46,895 bases of DNA, taken from the NCBI GenBank assembly GCA_017403185.1, contig JAFQON010000030.1, forward strand, positions 1 to 46,895, given 5' to 3'. Below, in pieces: positions 1 through 6,696 of this stretch. Below the pieces are notes generated by a model. The model did not search any database. It was given only the letters and a program-made list of their open reading frames with translations, and was not told the origin of the DNA. This stretch comes from Clostridia bacterium (GTDB taxonomy: Bacteria > Bacillota > Clostridia > Oscillospirales > Acutalibacteraceae). Position numbers and translations under genes: made by a program. Each line of letters begins with the position of its first letter. Positions within the stretch are counted from its first letter, which is position 1.

Positions 1-58
1 TACCTGAGATCCTTCACTGCGTTCAGGATGACAAATTTTAATAATCACGGTCACAATT

Positions 59-124
59 CGTAGGGGAGGCGTTTCGCCTCCCGCCAAATATATTCTTTTC
101 GGGAGGGGCGACCCCTCCCCTACG
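59..124. repeat. Imperfect inverted repeat, MITE-like intergenic element
   Basis: The left arm begins CGTAGGGGAGGCG and the right arm ends CCCCTCCCCTACG, with G-rich/C-rich inner arms (GCGTTTCGCCTCCCG against CGGGAGGGGCGACCC) around an AT-rich loop. The arms pair over about 24 bases with a few mismatches. GTAGGGGAGG hairpins of this kind are common dispersed intergenic elements in Oscillospiraceae-like genomes (from memory). No second copy is in this window, so mobility cannot be judged. Confidence 0.6.
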
Positions 125-227
125 GTGATGCCGAAACAAACTTACATAATCGGTCATAGGCGGAGCCTATCCGAAATTTTTCACTGTTCATTTTGTTAAT
201 CAAAGTATAACATAGTAATTTTTAAAA

Positions 228-290
228 GTCCTATGCAGGCTGCATAGGACAAAAAGACCGCTGACGGTGTAGAATACTGTCAACGGTCTT
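228..290 (-). terminator. Tandem hairpins ending the XRE gene
   Basis: Two adjacent stems lie just downstream of the XRE gene on the minus strand. The first reached (254-290) pairs AAGACCG.TGAC.GT with AC.GTCA.CGGTCTT and is followed on the minus strand by TTTTTG. The second (228-250) is a perfect GTCCTATGCA/TGCATAGGAC stem with a 3-base loop, followed on the minus strand by TTTTAAAAATT. Both have the form of intrinsic terminators. Confidence 0.75.
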
Positions 291-299
291 ACTTTTTAT

Positions 300-635
300 T
301 CAGATTTCGTCAATTTTATCTGCCATTGCATTAACCATAGCAACAAAACGGCGCACCTTTTCGGGGTCTTTGTTTCTTAATGAGGCTGACAGGTGCATAA
401 GCATATCCTCACCCTCAAAACTATCAAGCAACAAGCTGTCCGTGCTCACATCAAGAGCCTTTGCAACAGCACACAGAGCATCAATTGACGGTGTTCTTGT
501 TCCTCTCTCGATATGTCCGATATGTGCAGTTGACAGAGAACACATTTCGCCGAGCTCTTCCTGTGTTAAATGCTTTTTCTCACGGGCAGAACGAATACGC
601 ATACCCAAAGCATAATAATCAACTTCAAAGCTCAT
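300..635 (-). CDS. XRE-family helix-turn-helix regulator
   Basis: A 111-residue protein of the Cro/C1 (XRE) type. Residues about 11-66 form the helix-turn-helix: 'LGMRIRSAREKKHLTQEELG' is the usual helix 1-2, then 'STAHIGHIERGTRTPS' is the recognition helix and turn, and 'LCAVAKALDVSTDSLL' closes the domain. The remaining 45 residues are helical and charged and may mediate dimer formation. The start is the ATG preceded by AAGGCGGTG. It is divergent from the zinc-ribbon gene pair and only about 80 bases from that pair's promoter, so it may regulate both; this is inferred from position. The ligand, if any, is unknown. Confidence 0.9.
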   Translation of the reverse strand: MSFEVDYYALGMRIRSAREKKHLTQEELGEMCSLSTAHIGHIERGTRTPSIDALCAVAKALDVSTDSLLLDSFEGEDMLMHLSASLRNKDPEKVRRFVAMVNAMADKIDEI

Positions 636-715
636 TTCAACACCGCCTTACAATTATAATATATAATTATACAATAATTTCAGTATATCCATAAATAAAC
701 TATAAGCATTAAATA

Positions 716-744
716 TTGACTAATAGAATTGTCAGTGCTATAAT
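716..744 (+). promoter_or_regulatory. Sigma-A promoter for the zinc-ribbon gene
   Basis: TTGACT at 716-721, a 17-base spacer and TATAAT at 739-744. This is a near-consensus vegetative promoter, 50 bases upstream of the ATG at 795. The region to its left (640-690) is very AT-rich with near-palindromic ATTATA runs that could hold the XRE regulator's operator. Confidence 0.8.
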
Positions 745-794
745 CAATGTGCAAAATTTAATTTGTATAAATGAAAAAGAGAGGAAGATTTTTA

Positions 795-1625
795 ATGAAA
801 TGCAAAAATTGCGGCAAAGAAATTGACAATGATTCAAAATTCTGTGACGGTTGCGGAGCAGAAAACACTGTGAGCGAAGCTCCTTCTGCCACCGCAGGCA
901 ATAACGAGGCATCGCCGCCCCCTGTCGTGCAGAGTGTAACGGAAACCAAGAAGCAAAAGCTTAAATTCAAAGACCTGCCGCCCAAAGAAAAGAAAAAGCG
1001 AGCAATCATCGGCGGAATATGCCTTTTACTTGCTCTGATTTTGATTTTCGGTGATGTTTTCGGCGGCTCGAGCGGTAAAGTCAAAAGCAGCAATAACGAT
1101 ACAGGTGCGGTGTTTGACATGACATTTGACGAATTCAGTGAAAAAATCAACGAAGCCAACGCTGATTATGAAAAGCTTATGGGTGCCGACAAAAGCGGTT
1201 TTGATATAAGTGAATATTGGAGCAACATGGTAGAGCCACAGGTGGGCTATGAAGAAACATCCGGCACGGAATTTGTGATGTATACCGCTTTTCTGAGCAA
1301 CTGTGTGCTTTCGGCAAATGTGCAGGATGATGATGTTTCATCAGTTTCCGTTTCATATGAATATGACGACCCCGCTTACGGTGATATGGTAACGGAAATC
1401 GCCATAAGTGCCTGCCTTGATGTTGATAATGATGAGGCTGTTTCAATCGTTGATGCAATTTGCGAAGGTGAAGCGCAAGGCATACAGACTGTTGTTTATG
1501 CAGACGGCGTTATGATTTCGCTCATAGGCGGAAGCAGTTCAAAAATAACATTCAAAATTGCCGCTGTATCCGATGATTTCACAGAGCTTCTCGAAAACGG
1601 TGGCTGCCGCATTATTGAATGGTAA
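795..1625 (+). CDS. Zinc-ribbon, single-pass membrane protein, unknown function
   Basis: A 276-residue protein. The ATG at 795 is chosen over the one at 771 because GAGAGGAAG lies 8-10 bases before it and the protein then starts directly with the zinc ribbon. Residues 1-24 hold CxxC...CxxC (CKNCGKE, FCDGCGAE), a short zinc ribbon. A Pro/Ala-rich and Lys-rich stretch follows, then a membrane segment at about 82-102 (IIGGICLLLALILIFG), with the Lys-rich flank predicting N-in/C-out. The C-terminal 170 residues are acidic and presumably outside. Such zinc-ribbon plus membrane plus outer-domain proteins are widespread in Clostridia and mostly uncharacterised. The next gene has the same N-terminal layout. 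Confidence 0.85.
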   Translation: MKCKNCGKEIDNDSKFCDGCGAENTVSEAPSATAGNNEASPPPVVQSVTETKKQKLKFKDLPPKEKKKRAIIGGICLLLALILIFGDVFGGSSGKVKSSNNDTGAVFDMTFDEFSEKINEANADYEKLMGADKSGFDISEYWSNMVEPQVGYEETSGTEFVMYTAFLSNCVLSANVQDDDVSSVSVSYEYDDPAYGDMVTEIAISACLDVDNDEAVSIVDAICEGEAQGIQTVVYADGVMISLIGGSSSKITFKIAAVSDDFTELLENGGCRIIEW

Positions 1626-1630
1626 AAATA

Positions 1631-1659
1631 TTGCAATTAACAACAATAAAAGATATAAT
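1631..1659 (+). promoter_or_regulatory. Sigma-A promoter for the second zinc-ribbon gene
   Basis: TTGCAA at 1631-1636, a 17-base spacer and TATAAT at 1654-1659, located in the short gap between the two zinc-ribbon genes. It would give the second gene its own transcript in addition to read-through. Confidence 0.7.
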
Positions 1660-1681
1660 GTCATTGTAAGGAGTGAGTTTT

Positions 1682-3229
1682 ATGTTTTGTAAAAACTGCG
1701 GCAAGGACTTACCGGATGAAAGCCAGTTTTGTCCTTATTGTATGACAAAATTCAACACCGAAACAAAGATTGAACCTCAATCGCCCGAAAAAGTAAAAAA
1801 GAACGGCAAAAAGCTCCCTGTAATCATTACCGCTGCCGTGTTATGTGTTGCGCTTATCGTTTCGGCAATAATTGTTGTACCAAAGCTTGTCAAAAAGAAA
1901 GAAGATAAAGGAGGCAGCCCTTTGGCGGGTGAAACTCTTGATGCAGAAAACGCAATTGCTCAGGATTCACAAACAACAGCTCCCGCAGAAGTTAAGATAA
2001 TGCCCGAAAACGATAATGCTCTTGGTCTTATGAATGTCAAACTGCGTAACGAAGGCGTTGAGCTCTCTGACATCGAAAAGCTCATTGTTCAGTATTTTGA
2101 CACCGACTATTTCCGTGCACCCTACAGCTCATTGCAGCGCTATCCTCAGGTTTATAAGGATGCTCAGATTAATTTTCTCTGTCACATAACCAAAATCATT
2201 GAGAGCAACGCCGAGGAATACACCGCTCTTGTTGAATACGAAGCATACAAAAACTCCGAAGGCTTCTATTGGGAAACGGGAGATTATGCCGTTATCAAGG
2301 GCACACAAAGCGAAACGAGAATAATGGAGGGTGACACTCTCTATCTTTACGGAAAGTATGTTGATGTGAACACCTACACCGTTGACGGCAAGAGCTATAC
2401 CGTTCCCACCGTTCTCGTTAACCGCTACTCATATTTCTCCGAGTATGACAGAGTCAGACCGATGTATTCAATGGAAGAAATCCGCTCAATGGCAAAATAC
2501 ATTTTCGGCGATGACATTAAACTCAGATATACAAAATACGGTGATGTAGCCGGCAGCGATTACGACTATGATTTATATGAGGGCTTATATTACACCGCAG
2601 AGCTTGATAATCAGAGCAATGCCAATTTCACAAAATATCTTTTCTTTGCAGGTTACGGCGGATATATCATCGACTGCAAATCAGAATATCCTGTTGAAAG
2701 AAATCTGACCTTCTCTGCAGACTTTGAGCATTTCTATCTTGAAGTATTCGATAAATCGTTGAAAGTATATACTCTTGAATGCTATGACAGAGATTTGAAA
2801 AAAATCTGGAGCCGCGAGTTTGACCAGACAACAAGCTCAGTTATCGACTACACTAAAGACCACATTTATCTTGTCGCAAACGGCAGTATGTATATAATTG
2901 ATGCGAAAACGGGTGAAAATGCAGTCGACCCTAAATATGTAGGTGCAAAATCCGAAGTCCGAAAGCTTGAAGACGGAATTCTTCTTGTTTCTCATAAAAG
3001 CGCCGATGCAGTTATGAAAACCGATCTTTCAGGCAATGTTCTTTGGACTGCAAATCTTTCAAAAGATATGACCGAACCGAGCGCACCCGAAGATATCCCC
3101 GTTGTTCAGCTTATCGGCGGCAACTATGTTATTCAATACAACGCAGTTACCAACGGATATCCCGACGGAACATACACCGCAGTCATCACCCCCGACGGCA
3201 CCGTTGATTTTGACGGTGAGGCATTTTAA
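1682..3229 (+). CDS. Zinc-ribbon membrane protein with propeller-like C-terminus
   Basis: A 515-residue protein. The start is the ATG at 1682, 8 bases after AAGGAG; a GTG at 1673 overlaps that ribosome binding site and is unlikely. Residues 1-24 form a zinc ribbon (CKNCGKD..FCPYC). Lys-rich residues precede a membrane segment at about 42-64 (VIITAAVLCVALIVSAIIVV), predicting an outer C-terminus. Residues about 120-270 are an unrecognised globular domain. The last 170 residues contain repeated strand patterns such as 'HIYLVANGSMYIIDAKTGE' and 'LLVSHKSADAV', like a partial PQQ/WD-type beta-propeller. Likely a surface-exposed sensor or envelope protein; no specific function is claimed. It shares layout but not obvious outer-domain similarity with its upstream neighbour. 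Confidence 0.85.
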   Translation: MFCKNCGKDLPDESQFCPYCMTKFNTETKIEPQSPEKVKKNGKKLPVIITAAVLCVALIVSAIIVVPKLVKKKEDKGGSPLAGETLDAENAIAQDSQTTAPAEVKIMPENDNALGLMNVKLRNEGVELSDIEKLIVQYFDTDYFRAPYSSLQRYPQVYKDAQINFLCHITKIIESNAEEYTALVEYEAYKNSEGFYWETGDYAVIKGTQSETRIMEGDTLYLYGKYVDVNTYTVDGKSYTVPTVLVNRYSYFSEYDRVRPMYSMEEIRSMAKYIFGDDIKLRYTKYGDVAGSDYDYDLYEGLYYTAELDNQSNANFTKYLFFAGYGGYIIDCKSEYPVERNLTFSADFEHFYLEVFDKSLKVYTLECYDRDLKKIWSREFDQTTSSVIDYTKDHIYLVANGSMYIIDAKTGENAVDPKYVGAKSEVRKLEDGILLVSHKSADAVMKTDLSGNVLWTANLSKDMTEPSAPEDIPVVQLIGGNYVIQYNAVTNGYPDGTYTAVITPDGTVDFDGEAF

Positions 3230-3240
3230 TATGTTATCAA

Positions 3241-3271
3241 AACTCCGCTGTGCGCATTGCACGGCGGAGTT
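3241..3271. terminator. Bidirectional intrinsic terminator
   Basis: AACTCCGC ... GCGGAGTT stem with GTGC/GCAC inner pairing, followed by TTTTTTG on the plus strand and preceded by ATCAAAA, which gives a T-run on the minus strand. It sits between the convergent zinc-ribbon gene and the LRR surface-protein gene and can serve both. Confidence 0.85.
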
Positions 3272-3277
3272 TTTTGA

Positions 3278-6200
3278 TTAATAATCTTCTCTTTTCTCGG
3301 GCATAAACAAAGCCTGCAAATCCGAAAACTGAAAGCTGAATTTATAAAAGCGGACCGTAACGCTGTCTGACGCAATAACATTGCCCGCTCTGTCCGTAAC
3401 GGTGAGGGTTATTGTTGCTCTCCTTGCAAAGAAGAAGCCTTTGTTTGTAACCTTTCCGTTTTTGTCAACAAGCACCTTTGAATTATCGGAGCTCCATTTT
3501 ATGCTGTAATTTTCGGAATCGGTCAAACTGCATTCAAGCTGAAGCGATTCGCTTGAATAGCCCTTGTACCACTTCACTTTTTTGTTATATTCATTTATGC
3601 TTTCGCCGTTCAGCGTGATTTCAGCATCAAGCTTATCCGCAGAAACGGTTATTTCAAACGATGCACTCTTTGTTATCTCGTTCAGCGTGTAATAAACCGT
3701 AACGGTTTTTGTGCCGACTGATGTTGTATCAACCGACGAAACATCATAATCCGTGATAACCTCGGCAGTGCCGTTACTCATAAGTCGTGTTATCTCCATA
3801 CCCGAAAGGTCAAGCCTTTCACCGAGAGAATACGCAAGCTTATCAGGCATTCGGGTAACGGAAATACCGCTGAGAACATTTTCAACCTCAATAACGGCAA
3901 ACTCGCTGAAATGATCGGTTTCAAATACAATGTAGTTACCGTCAAGCGTGCTCGTAAATCTCACAAGCGGGTCAACAGGGTCATCCGTAACATGATAAAC
4001 CCTGCATTTTTCGGGCTTTACGCCGTCGGGAATTCTGATTTTAACCGATACAGTGCCGTCAGGCTGCACCTTTGCACCGTCACGGATAAGGTTGATATCA
4101 TAATACTGAACGCTCTTTATGTAGCCGCCCACGGCGAAATTGGCGGTTTCAAAATTTGACGGATCAAGCATATCAACGGTGAGCGCTGTTGTGGGATAAA
4201 TCACCTTTGCCGTTGCGCTGACCACAACGCCGTTGGGCTCGTTTCGGAGAATAACTTCGGCATATGCAAGAGCAGAAATTGCAGAATATATTCTGTCGGC
4301 AAAGCTGTCAACAATAGCCTGTTGAGTGATATTGAGAGTGTAATCAACCGCAGCAATGCTCTGGTCAAGGATTTCAAGCGTTGCCTGAGAGTAGAGAAGC
4401 CTGTCAAGCTTTTCGCTTTCAGCTATAGCTTGGTTAACTCTTGTGTAATCCGCAGGAAGATATTCAAGCTTGTCAATCGCTTCGTTAATAGCTTTGGCGT
4501 ATTCGGTAACCTTATCCTGATTTGTAATATCGAGTTCTCTGTCTACCGCTGCAATCGCATCATCAAGCTTTGCAAGGCTCTCGGCAGTGTAAAGCGAACG
4601 GTCAAGAGCTTCTGCCCGCTTGCGTGCCGATTCAACTGCATAATAATCTGCAGGCTTATATTTCAGATTTTCAACAGCAGCAATTATTGCATCTGCATAT
4701 TTCTGCACGGCAGACTGATTTGTAATATCAAGCTCTTTATCTACCGCTGCAACCGCATCATCAAGCTTTGCAAGAGAATCATCGGTATAAAGCTTTCTGT
4801 CAATAAAATTTACTTTTTCAACTGCAGCATCAACAGCCGCATAATCCGCAGGCTTATATTTCAGCAAGTCAATCGCATTGTTTATTGCATCTTTCCACGC
4901 ATCAACCTGAGCCTGAGTAACCCCGGGCATATCAATATCCGCCTCGGATACCGCCTTATCAAGATCTGCAAGCGACTCTTCGGTATACAGACTGCGGTCT
5001 ATGCTCCCGGCTTTTTCAAGCACTTCGGTTATGCCGCCGAATACAACCTCATCAAGAAGCACATAATCAATTCCGTATTCAACAGCAGTGTTGTGTGCTG
5101 CAGAATTTTCATAGCAGTAAATCGTCAGGGTCGGCGAGGATGAATTTGCTTTTTTAAACGGATTGCCGACAATATTAACGGTTTCCTTCGGTATTACAAT
5201 TTTTTGAAGCTGAGACCACTGACACGCATTACCTTCGATTGTGGTTACGGATGAAGGCAATACAAGCTCTTTTATATGATTGGAAGCAAAAACAAATTCT
5301 CTAAGAACGGTTACTCCGTAAGGAATATTAATTTCTTTTATTACACTGTCTTTAAAAGTGTTTTCGCCCAAATCCTTTATTCCTTCGGGCAAAGTGATTT
5401 TATATACAGAAGCTCTATTGAATGCGTATGAGCATATTTCCTCAACCGTGTCGGGTAAAATGATTTCTTTTATTTCAAATGTAACGGGAGCAGCAATGAG
5501 AACGGTTTTATCCTTGTTATAAAGAATATTATATTCGTCATCGCTGTAATATTTATTTTCTTTTGCAACATCATAGGCAGCTACCGCGCCTCCCGTAAAA
5601 GCATTCTGACCGAAATACCCCAGGCCTGCAGGGATATTTATTATTTCCTTGAGGCGATAAGATACTCTGAAAGCACTATCACCGACATACTGAATGCTTT
5701 CTGGAAAGAATGTGTCGATTCCCTCAATATTAAAGCTTTGGAACTGCTGACTGTAGCCGAAAGCTTCTTTTCCGATAAATTCGAGCTTACAGCCTTCACC
5801 GAAATTAACCGTTTCAAAAGCTCCCATCATATAGAAAGCCTGCTCTCCAATGGATTTAATGCTTGAAGGGAGATATACATTGGTTATGTAGGACTTATAT
5901 TTAAATGCTTTTGGTGCAATTGAAACTGTTCCGTCCTTAACGGTAATATTTTTATCCGCAATAAGAGGTTCGCCTCTGAATTCATAAAAAATCTTTCCCG
6001 CATAAACAGCTCCGTCGGGCTGTGATGTATACCAACCCGTGTTTTTGAGCGCATCAGAACCCATATGTATAACACTGTCGGGTATAACTATATCGGTAAG
6101 GTTTGTTTGGTCTTTAAAAGCTTCTTCGTTGATTGAAAAAGTGCCTTCTTCAACCTCAAGACAGTAGTTTTCAGGCATTTTACCTTTGTAGCCGCAAAGA

Positions 6201-6688
6201 AGATTACCGAAATATACAGGCCCGTCAGGCAGATTTCGGTACCATGTTGTTTTTGTAAGTGAGCTGCCCGAAAAATCCGCTATTTCTCTGAGCTTTATTT
6301 TATCGGAAATATCAAAAACCCCGATATTTCCGCCGTATCCTAAGGCTGAATGGCCGATTGATTCGACAGTTGAAGGTATGGTCATTTTATCAACAGAAAT
6401 TCCGTAAAAAGAATATTCGCCGATATGCGTTATGCCTTCAGAAATCACAACATAATCGATAAAATAAGAAAGCTCTTCCCAAGGCGGGTTAAGTGAAGGA
6501 TAATCAGATATTGCTCCGAAACCTTCTATGGTCAGAGTTCGGGTTTCAGTATCAAGAGTCCATGTTGCATTATCGCCGCAGACTCCTCCTGTTGTCTCCG
6601 CTGATGCTTTTGGAATGGCAGAGGTAACAAAGCCTATTTGTGCCGCAACAACGGCAATAACAAGTATAAAAGACAAAATCTTCTTCAT
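3278..6688 (-). CDS. Large secreted LRR / helical-repeat / Ig-like surface protein
   Basis: About 1136 residues from the ATG at 6688, chosen because GAGGTG lies 5-6 bases upstream and the protein then begins with a normal signal peptide (MKKILSFILVIAVVAAQ). An ATG at 6700 overlaps the upstream stop as ATGA and is the alternative. After the signal peptide come BspA-type LRR units (LRR_5 family) over about 50-540. Four helical repeats of about 65 residues follow (about 550-810), each with '(L)DRxLYTxESLAxLDxAxxxVD' and 'YxPADY', similar to FIVAR-type repeats. A beta-rich domain (815-940), a Big_3-like Ig domain (940-1020, 'SLGERLDLSGMEITRLMSNG') and a Big_2-like domain complete it. No LPXTG signal is seen. 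BspA-type proteins commonly act in adhesion; that role is inferred. Confidence 0.9.
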   Translation of the reverse strand: MKKILSFILVIAVVAAQIGFVTSAIPKASAETTGGVCGDNATWTLDTETRTLTIEGFGAISDYPSLNPPWEELSYFIDYVVISEGITHIGEYSFYGISVDKMTIPSTVESIGHSALGYGGNIGVFDISDKIKLREIADFSGSSLTKTTWYRNLPDGPVYFGNLLCGYKGKMPENYCLEVEEGTFSINEEAFKDQTNLTDIVIPDSVIHMGSDALKNTGWYTSQPDGAVYAGKIFYEFRGEPLIADKNITVKDGTVSIAPKAFKYKSYITNVYLPSSIKSIGEQAFYMMGAFETVNFGEGCKLEFIGKEAFGYSQQFQSFNIEGIDTFFPESIQYVGDSAFRVSYRLKEIINIPAGLGYFGQNAFTGGAVAAYDVAKENKYYSDDEYNILYNKDKTVLIAAPVTFEIKEIILPDTVEEICSYAFNRASVYKITLPEGIKDLGENTFKDSVIKEINIPYGVTVLREFVFASNHIKELVLPSSVTTIEGNACQWSQLQKIVIPKETVNIVGNPFKKANSSSPTLTIYCYENSAAHNTAVEYGIDYVLLDEVVFGGITEVLEKAGSIDRSLYTEESLADLDKAVSEADIDMPGVTQAQVDAWKDAINNAIDLLKYKPADYAAVDAAVEKVNFIDRKLYTDDSLAKLDDAVAAVDKELDITNQSAVQKYADAIIAAVENLKYKPADYYAVESARKRAEALDRSLYTAESLAKLDDAIAAVDRELDITNQDKVTEYAKAINEAIDKLEYLPADYTRVNQAIAESEKLDRLLYSQATLEILDQSIAAVDYTLNITQQAIVDSFADRIYSAISALAYAEVILRNEPNGVVVSATAKVIYPTTALTVDMLDPSNFETANFAVGGYIKSVQYYDINLIRDGAKVQPDGTVSVKIRIPDGVKPEKCRVYHVTDDPVDPLVRFTSTLDGNYIVFETDHFSEFAVIEVENVLSGISVTRMPDKLAYSLGERLDLSGMEITRLMSNGTAEVITDYDVSSVDTTSVGTKTVTVYYTLNEITKSASFEITVSADKLDAEITLNGESINEYNKKVKWYKGYSSESLQLECSLTDSENYSIKWSSDNSKVLVDKNGKVTNKGFFFARRATITLTVTDRAGNVIASDSVTVRFYKFSFQFSDLQALFMPEKREDY
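4262..5038 (-). repeat. Four tandem FIVAR-like coding repeats
   Basis: Inside the large surface-protein gene, four units of about 65 codons repeat with shared key residues: DR.LYT at the start, LD.A...VD in the middle, a DITNQ loop and a YKPADY-type end. The second and third units are most alike, including at DNA level (GCATCATCAAGCTTTGCAAG occurs in both). Such helical repeats usually act as spacers or ligand-binding rods in surface proteins. Confidence 0.8.
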
Positions 6689-6696
6689 AACACACC

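Larger units (their letters stand above)
1..299. other. Non-coding left edge with repeats
   Basis: No credible gene is seen here. The first 35 bases (GATCCTTCACTGCGTTCAGG, then ATGAC) resemble the short sequence, often seen between genes of Clostridia, that reads as 'GTCATcCTGAaCG..GAAGGATC' on the other strand. It is followed by the hairpin repeat at 59-124 and by two hairpins at 228-250 and 254-290 that lie 3' of the XRE gene. Recognition of the first motif as repetitive rests on memory of such genomes, not on a second copy in this window. Confidence 0.5.

Noticed and set aside
4262-5038. Regular DNA periodicity that could suggest a CRISPR or tandem array
   Set aside because: The period is about 65 codons, varies between units and lies wholly inside one coding frame; there are no short palindromic repeats with unique spacers.
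4322-5143. A 273-codon open frame on the plus strand
   Set aside because: It is the antisense of the four helical repeats of the surface-protein gene; it is Cys/Ile/Arg-rich with no family likeness and no ribosome binding site.
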